From a virus, in IMG/VR virus record IMGVR_UViG_3300028388_003265, positions 1-22,377 of that record: 22,377 bases of DNA. The stretch is one strand, 5' to 3'. How positions within the stretch are numbered: position 1 is the stretch's first letter; each line of letters starts with the position of its first letter. The translations under genes and the position numbers were made by a program. Shown piece after piece: positions 1 through 5,793 of this stretch. The notes under the pieces were generated by a model. The model did not search any database. It was not told where the DNA came from and was given only the letters and a program-made list of their open reading frames with translations.

Positions 1-12
1 CTGTTAATCAAA

Positions 13-114
13 TTAATTTACTTTTAAAATCTTTTTGCATGAAGGGCATTTCATTAAGCCGCCTTTATTTAATTCTTTCCATATAATATCAATTATATGA
101 AAGAATTTGATCAT
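13..114 (-). CDS. Possible 33-aa protein with a CPSC knuckle
   Basis: A short leftward reading frame ends in MKCPSCKKILKVN, half of a zinc-ribbon-like pattern (one CxxC pair followed by basic residues). The N-terminal part (IKFFHIIDIIWKELNKGG) is hydrophobic and helical. No good Shine-Dalgarno sequence precedes the ATG, and the frame is closed by a TAG three codons upstream. Small Com-like zinc regulators exist in phages, but only one Cys pair is present here, so this is a weak call. It could equally be chance in AT-rich sequence. Confidence 0.22.
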   Translation of the reverse strand: MIKFFHIIDIIWKELNKGGLMKCPSCKKILKVN

Positions 115-171
115 AACTATCTAATATTACATACCACTTAAAAATAATCAAGAATATAACCTTTTTTTTGC

Positions 172-200
172 TTGACCGACAAGAATACTAAGAATATTGT
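172..200 (+). promoter_or_regulatory. Sigma70-like promoter for the left rightward gene block
   Basis: TTGACC (5/6 to the -35 consensus) at 172-177, a 17-bp spacer and TATTGT (4/6) at 195-200 lie 34 bp upstream of the first rightward start codon at 234. Spacing is optimal and nothing else in the 1-233 gap explains expression of the small genes that follow. Confidence 0.45.
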
Positions 201-233
201 GAAGCCAAGGAAGTCACATAGGGAGTTAATTTC

Positions 234-450
234 ATGGCCAATAATGACTTGGAAAAAAGAATGAGGATTATAGAAGCGAATATTTCGGACCTTCAACAAC
301 ACACATTTACAACATGGAGACAAAGGAAATAATGCGAGAATCTGCCGTGATTCAAAAAAAATGAGGGTGCTATCAACTATAAGTTCAATTTCAATATTTA
401 TTGTAGCAGTAATTTATTTAATCGATTTAATATTTTTTAAGAGGGTTTAA
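234..450 (+). pseudogene. Broken XhlA-like small membrane protein gene
   Basis: A GGGAG Shine-Dalgarno at 220-224 precedes ATG 234. Frame 1 gives MANNDLEKRMRIIEANISDL and stops at 332. A second frame continues with HIYNMETKEIMRESAVIQKK and stops just after an A8 run at 353-360. A third frame continues from 361 with MRVLSTISSISIFIVAVIYL and a short basic end at 450. Read together, the three pieces form one roughly 70-residue protein with an N-terminal coiled coil and one C-terminal membrane helix, the layout of XhlA/holin-accessory proteins. Two shifts are needed, one in the CAACAACACACA tract (295-306) and one in the A8 run. It could be a decayed gene, sequencing error, or two real small peptides (234-332 and 361-450). 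The XhlA likeness is by layout only. Confidence 0.45.
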
Positions 451-452
451 GC

Positions 453-779
453 ATGGGCGTTGAAATGAAACTAGCTTTTCAGCAATTGGCGAATGATTCA
501 ATTTATTCAAATGCTATAAAAAAGGAAGCTTCCAAGCAAGATTCATTTTTAGGATTAAAAAGCATAAAAAATATTTCCGGTTTAGTGGGCGAACACCTAA
601 AAGAGTTGGGTCACCATTTTTCATCCAAGGGGGAAATTGAATTTATAACTACAAATATACTTCATTATTTATATTTTAAAGATAAAAAAGAGCGTGACTC
701 TTTTTCAACCTATCTAGAATTAATGTCAGGCTACAACGGCGAGTTAAGCTATAAAGAAAATTTAGAAAAATTAACATAA
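453..779 (+). CDS. Hypothetical protein, 108 aa
   Basis: Not recognised. The ATG follows GAGGGTTTAAGC, a good Shine-Dalgarno at the end of the preceding membrane-gene fragment, and a second ATG at 465 is a possible alternative. The product is soluble and mixed alpha/charged, without signal peptide or membrane segment. It contains a helical centre (LVGEHLKELGHHF) and ends in a lysine/leucine-rich tail. It sits in a run of rightward small genes (234-1931) that appear co-transcribed, 31 bp before the ribbon-helix-helix membrane protein gene. Confidence 0.75.
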   Translation: MGVEMKLAFQQLANDSIYSNAIKKEASKQDSFLGLKSIKNISGLVGEHLKELGHHFSSKGEIEFITTNILHYLYFKDKKERDSFSTYLELMSGYNGELSYKENLEKLT

Positions 780-810
780 TAGCAATTTTAATATTTAGGA
801 GAATTTAAAA

Positions 811-1215
811 ATGGAAGAACAAACAGAAAAAAGAGCAACATATTTAATTAAATGCGACTTGCTGGACAATATAGATGCACTGGCGACTTATAGAAGAGTG
901 CTGAAAAAAGAGATAGTAAGCCAAGCGATTAAATACTATATGAGAAATCAAGCAGATTTAAAAGATGCTTGGAAATTCAAAATTGAAAAAGAATCAAGGC
1001 TTGATTTGTTAGAAAAAGAAAATATCCAAATCAGAAAGGAACTGGATGACGTAATTTACGAGGCCCATTATATAGTGGAGGCCAATAAGACAATGAAAGA
1101 ACTGGGTGAAAAGGCCTTAAAGAATGAGAAACTACACAAAGGAGCCGCTATATTGTGGTTTATCTTAGGGGTTTTAACATTAATAAGATTTGTGATTGAT
1201 GTGGCTGTTAAATGA
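811..1215 (+). CDS. Ribbon-helix-helix protein with C-terminal membrane anchor
   Basis: The 134-aa product starts with a strand-helix-helix segment (residues about 8-45: RATYLIKCDLLDNIDALATY followed by RRVLKKEIVSQAIKYYM), which fits a CopG/MetJ-type ribbon-helix-helix DNA-binding domain. Residues about 55-108 are a charged heptad-rich coiled coil. Residues about 111-128 (GAAILWFILGVLTLIRFV) are a single hydrophobic helix. The predicted topology is a cytoplasmic DNA-binding head tethered to the membrane by its C-terminus. AGGAG sits 8 bp upstream of the ATG. RHH proteins are normally soluble repressors, so the anchor is unusual. The RHH assignment is inferred from pattern; the coiled coil and TM helix are plain in the sequence. 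Confidence 0.75.
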   Translation: MEEQTEKRATYLIKCDLLDNIDALATYRRVLKKEIVSQAIKYYMRNQADLKDAWKFKIEKESRLDLLEKENIQIRKELDDVIYEAHYIVEANKTMKELGEKALKNEKLHKGAAILWFILGVLTLIRFVIDVAVK

Positions 1216-1283
1216 TTTCAATTTACAAAGGGTAGAAAAAATGGAAGAAAATAAATAGAGAGTTAAAAAGAACAATTAGAGAT

Positions 1284-1508
1284 ATGCTAAACAATTTTAA
1301 TGAAGAGTTTAGTTCTGCACAAATTACATACATGAGGACAGAAATGTTCTTTAGACACGTTTTTCAAGTGTGGAAGGTAGACGAATCAAAATTGATTGCT
1401 GGTCTGAAGTATTCTTTAGAGAGAATTTTAAAATACAAGGCCCCAAGCGACAAAGTGACTTTAGATGATATTTATAAAGAGATGGGGATCTTTATTTCTA
1501 AGAAATAA
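1284..1508 (+). CDS. Hypothetical protein, 74 aa, probably 5'-truncated by a frameshift
   Basis: Not recognised; a small helical protein (MLNNFNEEF to GIFISKK) without membrane segments. The ATG at 1284 has no convincing Shine-Dalgarno. The reading frame is open back to 1236. An ATG with a strong AAAGGG Shine-Dalgarno lies at 1241 in another frame and stops after five codons (MEENK). Removing one A from the A-run at 1248-1251 would join them into MEEINRELKRTIRDMLNNF and onward, a natural-looking start. The real gene may therefore be 1241-1508 with a single-base indel. It lies between the RHH membrane protein and the 123-aa gene. Confidence 0.6.
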   Translation: MLNNFNEEFSSAQITYMRTEMFFRHVFQVWKVDESKLIAGLKYSLERILKYKAPSDKVTLDDIYKEMGIFISKK

Positions 1509-1559
1509 ACGTTTTTTATTTACGAAAAAAATTTGTTTACACCAAAAAGGGCCTTTTAA

Positions 1560-1931
1560 ATGAATAAAGTTAGTAAAAAATTACAGAAAGCAATGAAAGA
1601 AATAGAAGATATCGCAAGGAAAAATGATATAATGGGGGTTATTGCCCTTGCCGACGGTGAGCAACATGGAGAATTTGGAAACTTTATAGACCTTCCCGAT
1701 TGGTCCAATGTTAAATTTACCCATATAGATGATGGAAGCTCAAGAGTAGACATAAAAGTCTATGGAAAATCGATGCCAACGGAGACAAATAAAACTGTCA
1801 ACGCTCTAGTTATTTTAAGGGACATAGTGGGTAATCAATATATGACACTCGATAAGCTTGTTAATATGGTTAAGGAGAAAGTTGATATTCAAGAAGACGA
1901 AGGGGAATTTATCCCAAAGACTGACCTTTAA
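1560..1931 (+). CDS. Hypothetical phage protein, 123 aa
   Basis: Not recognised. The ATG follows AAAAAGGGCC, a good Shine-Dalgarno. The product has a basic N-terminal helix (residues 1-22), a central GVIALADGEQHGEFGNFIDL segment that looks like beta strands and turns, and an acidic C-terminus. No membrane or signal sequence. Its stop codon overlaps the stop of the convergent gene 1928-3010 by 4 bp, so there is no room for a terminator between the two transcription units. Confidence 0.75.
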   Translation: MNKVSKKLQKAMKEIEDIARKNDIMGVIALADGEQHGEFGNFIDLPDWSNVKFTHIDDGSSRVDIKVYGKSMPTETNKTVNALVILRDIVGNQYMTLDKLVNMVKEKVDIQEDEGEFIPKTDL

Positions 1932-3010
1932 ATAATCGCTCTTCTTTTGGGATGCTGAGGGGCCAGAAAAACAAGTTTAACTTGCTCTAGCCCCTTACCG
2001 CATCTTTGCCATCTTACATGCGCCTTTTTATACCAGCTTTTGCCCTGTTCGAATGCCCTGACTTGGGTATAATTTAAATCTAGTTCTTTGTAAGGCAGTT
2101 CTGAAAAATGACTTTTTTCATATTCTCTTTTACTTTTTCTGGAAGAAAATTTAGCTATTTTGTCTTGGATTATCCCATTGCCAGAGGGGTTTGAAATGTA
2201 TGTCAACAGTGTTTCACAAAGAGGTATTATATTAGAAATAGTATTATCATAAAATTTTGTTAATTCGTAGTCTGAATTAACGCCGTCCCTTGGGTAGTCT
2301 GGTGTAAAAACATAAGTACCGCCTTTACAAAGTTTCTCACAATTACAATCATGCTTGTAAATATAGAAATACTCTCCATTCTGATCTACACATATAAAGA
2401 AGATGTCAATCAAGGCCTGAGGGGTTAAGTTATAATATACCCAGCAGTGTTTCATTTTTGAAAGATGGTCCCTGATAAACGCACATATGGGGCTTTTAGT
2501 TTTTAAAAATTCCTTGTTTATTCGATAAGAATCAGCAAACTCCCCTACTTCATTTAATATTTTTATTAAATTAACGCTAGGAATATAATTATACTCCTTA
2601 ATGCCGGCTTCGAGTAAAAGGGTTGCCAGATTAGATATTATATAAAAATTATTTGCATAATCTAGGTTGTCGGTAAATAAATTAGAGAACTTATTATCGT
2701 GATGAAATAAAATTTCAGCAAATTCGATCCTATTCTTTTCTATGTCCCAGAAACCACGCTGAAACTCTTTTTCGCTACTGTAACCGCCATGTTTATCTAC
2801 AAAGCTGGCCGCCACCGATATTGTCGCCGCTAAATCAACCCACTTTTTCCGTCTGTGAGGGGGAATTTTTACCTGATCGTGTCTATAGCTTAGTATTTGT
2901 TCGTGAAAAAATTTAGGAATAAAATTATTGATCATTTTAACCTCGGTTTTTAATTCGAGATTATCATAATGAAATTTATTTAAAATACGCACTAAGTAAA
3001 TAGTGCGCAT
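1928..3010 (-). CDS. Phage hypothetical protein with basic aromatic C-terminal tail
   Basis: A 360-aa soluble protein. The centre holds a Cys cluster (DCNCEKLCKGG) that could bind a metal. The C-terminus WYKKAHVRWQRCGKGLEQVK followed by LVFLAPQHPKRR resembles the HxVRGHWRxxxxGxxxxxxxWI(E/A)P tail found at the end of many uncharacterised phage proteins; that tail is the only recognisable part. Two starts are possible: the long ATG at 3010 has only AAGAAG directly adjacent, whereas an internal ATG at 2935 (residue 26) is preceded by GAGG at ideal spacing and would give 335 aa. It is the last gene of the leftward block but may have its own promoter at 3087-3113. Function unknown. Confidence 0.8.
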   Translation of the reverse strand: MRTIYLVRILNKFHYDNLELKTEVKMINNFIPKFFHEQILSYRHDQVKIPPHRRKKWVDLAATISVAASFVDKHGGYSSEKEFQRGFWDIEKNRIEFAEILFHHDNKFSNLFTDNLDYANNFYIISNLATLLLEAGIKEYNYIPSVNLIKILNEVGEFADSYRINKEFLKTKSPICAFIRDHLSKMKHCWVYYNLTPQALIDIFFICVDQNGEYFYIYKHDCNCEKLCKGGTYVFTPDYPRDGVNSDYELTKFYDNTISNIIPLCETLLTYISNPSGNGIIQDKIAKFSSRKSKREYEKSHFSELPYKELDLNYTQVRAFEQGKSWYKKAHVRWQRCGKGLEQVKLVFLAPQHPKRRAII

Positions 3011-3086
3011 CTTCTTTACGTCGTTCTAAAAAAAATTATCGCTAAATTTCCCATTCAGTTAATATATTTTTTTCAAACACGAGTCT

Positions 3087-3113
3087 TTTATAACTCAAGT
3101 TCTAGTCTGTCAA
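3087..3113 (-). promoter_or_regulatory. Leftward promoter candidate upstream of the 360-aa gene
   Basis: On the minus strand TTGACA (perfect -35, 3113-3108) is followed after 15 bp by TATAAA (5/6 -10, 3092-3087). The spacer is 2 bp shorter than optimal. It lies about 75 bp upstream of ATG 3010 and just beyond the end of the small lipoprotein-like gene, so it could give the last gene of the block separate expression. Confidence 0.4.
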
Positions 3114-3116
3114 ATT

Positions 3117-3281
3117 TTATTTGCTGTAGTTGTGCGTAAAAACTGCGATTATACAGATTGTAATATGTAAATAGAAAACATAATCCTTATATGGATTATG
3201 TTCACTAACGGTCGAGGCCATATAACAAGAAGAAATAAGAATAATCAAGAGAGTAATAAATTTTTTGCCTGATTTTTTCAT
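3117..3281 (-). CDS. Small lipoprotein-like membrane protein, 54 aa
   Basis: Reading leftward from ATG 3281, the product begins MKKSGKKFITLLIILISSC: a basic n-region, hydrophobic h-region and an ISSC lipobox with Cys19 as the predicted lipidated residue. A short polar stretch follows, then a second hydrophobic segment (YVFYLHITICIIAVF, about residues 34-48) and a polar end. AAGGA lies about 10 bp upstream inside the end of the preceding two-TM gene, only 4 bp away, so the pair is probably co-translated. Small phage lipoproteins include Rz1-type outer-membrane spanins and superinfection-exclusion proteins; neither is proven. A 10-bp perfect inverted repeat (3177-3202) lies within the coding sequence. 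Confidence 0.6.
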   Translation of the reverse strand: MKKSGKKFITLLIILISSCYMASTVSEHNPYKDYVFYLHITICIIAVFTHNYSK

Positions 3282-3285
3282 CTTT

Positions 3286-3531
3286 CTATTTCCTTGAAAA
3301 ATAAAATCCTAGTATAAAAGGAAGAAAATTACATATTGCTTGATGTGTCTTCTCGTACACCATTTCACCCTGAGGGTCTTTATTGAATGCGAAAAAAATA
3401 ATTGATATGGAGTATATAACTGCAAATCCTACCATTATTTTATTAGCAAACTCCAATTTTTGAGAGGGACTAACCCTCTCCTGTAAAATTGATTTTTTTT
3501 CCGGTAAGTCTTTATTAAATTCGACAAACAT
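3286..3531 (-). CDS. Small two-TM membrane protein, 81 aa
   Basis: Residues about 32-49 (IMVGFAVIYSISIIFFAF) and 65-79 (AICNFLPFILGFYFS) are hydrophobic helices. The N-terminal 30 residues are charged and cytoplasm-like, and the protein ends in SRK. This size and topology fits a holin, an accessory membrane protein or an exclusion factor, but there is no family-defining motif. The ATG begins directly after the TAA of the upstream 70-aa gene and the downstream lipoprotein-like gene starts 4 bp after its stop, so the three form a translationally coupled set. No endolysin gene is visible nearby, which weakens a lysis interpretation. Confidence 0.7.
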   Translation of the reverse strand: MFVEFNKDLPEKKSILQERVSPSQKLEFANKIMVGFAVIYSISIIFFAFNKDPQGEMVYEKTHQAICNFLPFILGFYFSRK

Positions 3532-3744
3532 TTAGGCCCCACTAGGAAGAGTTAACTCAATTCTCTTTCCGTTGCGAGATTCTATATAGATAGAGTCTCC
3601 ATTCTGTATTTTATTTAATAGCATTTCTCCAAGATTTACACATTGAGCAAGAACAGAACCACAGTCGTTATCTTTTAAGACATGGGAAATATTTTCTAGC
3701 TGGCTTAGTGTTTTTTTTGGTAGCTCTAGTGTTTCGCTATTCAT
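3532..3744 (-). CDS. Hypothetical protein, 70 aa
   Basis: Not recognised. A helical N-terminal half (residues about 8-45, including SQLENISHVLKDND) is followed by a short beta-rich C-terminus (GDSIYIESRNGKRIELTLPS). No membrane segment. Its start overlaps the stop of the upstream 58-aa gene by 8 bp (ATGAATAG) and its stop touches the next ATG, so it is part of a coupled leftward operon. The helix-plus-hairpin shape is compatible with a small regulatory or antitoxin-like protein, but this is only shape. Confidence 0.7.
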   Translation of the reverse strand: MNSETLELPKKTLSQLENISHVLKDNDCGSVLAQCVNLGEMLLNKIQNGDSIYIESRNGKRIELTLPSGA

Positions 3745-3913
3745 AATTTAATCCTTTTTGATTTAGAAAAGTATTTGTTGCGTTAGCTTTTATTTTATCA
3801 ATTTTATCTTGAATTTCCAGATCAGAACTCTCCCAAGGCAAATCATTTAACTCCAACGCATATTCAATAAATTTTATTAACTGTGATTTTTGCCTTTTGC
3901 CTAGGTTATTCAT
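3737..3913 (-). CDS. Hypothetical protein, 58 aa
   Basis: A short gene from ATG 3913 (MNNLGKRQKSQLIKFIEYAL) to TAG at 3737. It overlaps the upstream 210-aa gene and the downstream 70-aa gene by 8 bp each, filling exactly the gap between them, which is strong context evidence that it is real. The product is helical and charged, with one LPWESSDLEIQDKI segment. Not recognised; no signal or membrane segment. Confidence 0.65.
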   Translation of the reverse strand: MNNLGKRQKSQLIKFIEYALELNDLPWESSDLEIQDKIDKIKANATNTFLNQKGLNYE

Positions 3914-4538
3914 AGAAACATTTCCCGATGCTTAAAGAAGGGGCCTCAGTTATTTTTAAATTAGAATGGTCTTCCATGGACTTTATAACCCATTCTTCTT
4001 TATCTTTCAGGGTCGGCAATGGGATATCATCAAGGAGCTTTTTTCTGATACCCTCATTTTTGTAATTATCGTATTTGTCAAAATTTATTAATTGGGTCAT
4101 TCGCCCAGATGCTTCCGTAAGTTCGATATAAGGACTAAATATAAATTTACCGTCTATTTTTTTTACAAAGGAAGATTTTATAAGTTTGTATTTTTCCGAG
4201 GCATAAACAACCATTAGAATAGATTTTTTCTCAAAATGTAGCCTGATTTCCCTGTCAGGGTCTTTTTTTTCCATCGGTAAGCTCCATGACTCACATACTA
4301 AAAAGTATGTTTTAGCTCTAAAAAAGCCCATTAGCATAGATACATATTTTAAATCCTGTTCCTTTTCTTCTTCATTTTTGAAAAATCCTTGGACATGGAA
4401 ACATTTATTGTCAAATGTATTAAAAAGTATCGTCCACGGCATCTGACCATTGATATCCATGTCCACTTTTGCGACATTTAGAACATCGTCTATCTTGTCT
4501 TTTAATTCATCGGGTATTTCTAGCTCTTTCTTTTCCAT
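3906..4538 (-). CDS. Hypothetical protein, 210 aa
   Basis: Not recognised. A soluble alpha/beta protein with an acidic N-terminal helix and a central region of alternating strands (DREIRLHFEKKSILMVVYAS, then KLIKSSFVKKIDGKFIFSPY). AGGTG lies 5 bp before ATG 4538. It starts 7 bp after the Rad52-like gene and overlaps the 58-aa gene at its end. Position next to a single-strand annealing protein would suit a recombination or replication accessory role, but no catalytic motif is visible and no function is claimed. Confidence 0.75.
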   Translation of the reverse strand: MEKKELEIPDELKDKIDDVLNVAKVDMDINGQMPWTILFNTFDNKCFHVQGFFKNEEEKEQDLKYVSMLMGFFRAKTYFLVCESWSLPMEKKDPDREIRLHFEKKSILMVVYASEKYKLIKSSFVKKIDGKFIFSPYIELTEASGRMTQLINFDKYDNYKNEGIRKKLLDDIPLPTLKDKEEWVIKSMEDHSNLKITEAPSLSIGKCFYE

Positions 4539-4545
4539 TGCGCAC

Positions 4546-5271
4546 CTACATATTTTTTAGTTGTTTTAATTGCGTTATTTTTGATCTAACAAAGTCAATA
4601 AATTGTTTTTTCTGGTCAGGGTCCCTTCTGGCAAACTCTCCGATGTCGTTTAGACCCATTTCTTTGCACAACGATACAAGAACTTGGGAATGCTGTTCTT
4701 TTGGGAAATTTTGACGATAAGTATAAATTTGCTTATGCATTTCTTTGTTTAGTTGCTCGGCGTAAGGAATGTTGTTTCTTTTGGTATTGTTATTGGTATT
4801 GTTGTTATTTTTATTGGAATTATTGTTTTTGTTGTAGTTATTATTATTGTTTTTATTGTAACCATTGTTTTTTTGTTTAGAAGGAGCTTGAACATTTCCT
4901 TTATAAACTTCATTTGCCACGCCTAACCAAGATGCGCATTTACTTAGGCAATCTGTTCTTGCCGACTTGTAAACATCTCCAGCATTTGATTTTTTATTCT
5001 CCTTGGGTTCAGCGTATCCAGAATTTTCCACTTGAATAGTTTTGCCACAAATTTCTACTGTTAATTTACCGTGAAACATGACCCCATTGCCTATTTTTTC
5101 ATAGTTTCCCTCTAGTTTCCATGACCCTAGGCCTAAAGCATCATTTAGCCTCTCGACTATATATTGAGCTTTGACGCTTGTTAGAGTAAATCCTCTGCTA
5201 ATGTCGGAGCTTAGCGCCTCTGGTGCGAAGGGAGCTTTTAACTTCTCGTAAACTACCTTTAAATCTTCCAT
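4546..5271 (-). CDS. Rad52/Rad22-family single-strand annealing protein
   Basis: Residues 1-125 match the Rad52/22 annealing domain: the family's N-terminal LKAPFAPEALS entry, an ALGLGSW turn, beta strands through GNGVMFHGKLTVEI, and the diagnostic helix DVYKSARTDCLSKCASWLGV followed by ANEVYKG. Such phage proteins form rings that anneal complementary single strands during recombination-dependent replication. Residues about 135-167 are an almost pure Asn/Lys linker, followed by a C-terminal helical domain (residues 170-241) that probably contacts a partner. AAGG precedes ATG 5271. It is second in the leftward operon, 2 bp after the HTH gene. The RusA-like resolvase at 9374 would complete a recombination set. 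Confidence 0.88.
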   Translation of the reverse strand: MEDLKVVYEKLKAPFAPEALSSDISRGFTLTSVKAQYIVERLNDALGLGSWKLEGNYEKIGNGVMFHGKLTVEICGKTIQVENSGYAEPKENKKSNAGDVYKSARTDCLSKCASWLGVANEVYKGNVQAPSKQKNNGYNKNNNNNYNKNNNSNKNNNNTNNNTKRNNIPYAEQLNKEMHKQIYTYRQNFPKEQHSQVLVSLCKEMGLNDIGEFARRDPDQKKQFIDFVRSKITQLKQLKNM

Positions 5272-5273
5272 GA

Positions 5274-5483
5274 CTATAGCCTTTTAATTTTGTGGTTTAA
5301 ATACGCTTTAAAGTCGATACTAAGACCTTTGCATATTTTCTTAACCTCATCTTCACTAATATTTAACACGCCATTTAGATACATATTGAGGCGTGTATAG
5401 TGCATTTTAACTTTTTTGGCCGCCGCTCTTTGAGTAATTTTTTCCGATACTAAAAAGACTTTTAACAGATGATGATTTTTCAA
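5274..5483 (-). CDS. Cro/cI-size HTH transcriptional regulator
   Basis: A 69-aa protein in which residues about 14-35 (KITQRAAAKKVKMHYTRLNM) form a helix-turn-helix like the HTH_3/Cro-C1 domain, followed by NGVLNISEDEVKKICKGLSI, the typical third and fourth helices. It begins at TTG 5483 with AAAGGA six bases upstream; no ATG is available in frame. As first gene of the leftward operon, with a palindrome over its promoter at 5537-5554, it is likely autoregulatory and may also control the divergent initiator gene at 5794. It lacks a dimerisation or cleavage domain, so it is more Cro-like than cI-like. Confidence 0.82.
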   Translation of the reverse strand: MKNHHLLKVFLVSEKITQRAAAKKVKMHYTRLNMYLNGVLNISEDEVKKICKGLSIDFKAYLNHKIKRL

Positions 5484-5522
5484 TGTTTTTCCTTTGTTTT
5501 GTTTTTAATTATTTCACTGACT

Positions 5523-5551
5523 AATTTATGATTCTGTTATTGATATGTCAA
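5523..5551 (-). promoter_or_regulatory. Leftward promoter of the HTH/Rad52 operon
   Basis: On the minus strand TTGACA (perfect -35, 5551-5546), a 17-bp spacer and TAAATT (4/6 -10, 5528-5523) lie 40 bp upstream of TTG start 5483. The -35 is embedded in the operator-like palindrome, as expected for a self-repressed regulator gene. Confidence 0.55.
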
Positions 5552-5554
5552 TAA
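5537..5554. promoter_or_regulatory. Operator-like palindrome (candidate HTH binding site)
   Basis: TTATTGA-TATG-TCAATAA is a perfect 7-bp inverted repeat with a 4-bp centre, covering the -35 box of the leftward promoter. Size and position match a Cro/cI-type operator. That the adjacent HTH protein binds it is inference. Confidence 0.5.
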
Positions 5555-5669
5555 ACAAGTCAATCAACAATTTAAAAAAAATAAACACAGAAAAACGTGA
5601 CCTTTAAAAGGTATTTTATTTGAGGTTATTTACTTGTTGTGGGGGGGGTGGTAGATAAATAGACCAGTC

Positions 5670-5699
5670 GCCTGCTTGTTCCGCAAAAAACAAGCAGGC
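5670..5699. repeat. Perfect 11-bp inverted repeat hairpin
   Basis: GCCTGCTTGTT (5670-5680) and AACAAGCAGGC (5689-5699) form a GC-rich 11-bp stem with an 8-nt loop, conspicuous in otherwise AT-rich noncoding DNA. On neither strand is it followed by a clean T-run, so a simple terminator is not favoured. It may be a transcript structure, a protein binding site or an origin-associated element. Confidence 0.6.
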
Positions 5700-5793
5700 A
5701 TTGCATAATCACGCCAATGACCATTTCTTTATCTAAAGATAGCATCTTATAAAACAAAGATAAAAAAATGGCAAGGGAAAATAAGGGATTCTC

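Larger units (their letters stand above)
5484..5793. other. Divergent early control region
   Basis: This 310-bp gap between the leftward HTH operon and the rightward initiator gene codes for nothing visible. It holds, left to right: the leftward promoter with its operator palindrome, two 11-bp near-identical direct repeats TCAATAAACAA (5548-5558) and TCAATCAACAA (5560-5570) spaced 12 bp, a perfect palindrome ACCTTT-A-AAAGGT (5600-5612), a run of eight G (5641-5648), an 11-bp-stem hairpin (5670-5699) and an AT-rich tract before the start at 5794. TATAAA at 5748-5753 with a weak TTTCTT 18 bp upstream is a possible rightward promoter. Confidence 0.6.

Noticed and set aside
138-323. 61-aa minus-strand ORF at the left end
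   Set aside because: Antisense to the promoter and the XhlA-like fragment; no Shine-Dalgarno and no recognisable feature.
3177-3202. 10-bp perfect inverted repeat as a terminator of the leftward operon
   Set aside because: It falls inside the coding sequence of the small lipoprotein-like gene and no clean T-run follows on the minus strand.
3462-3480. GAGAGGG/CCCTCTC hairpin
   Set aside because: Within the coding sequence of the two-TM protein; nothing suggests function beyond coding.
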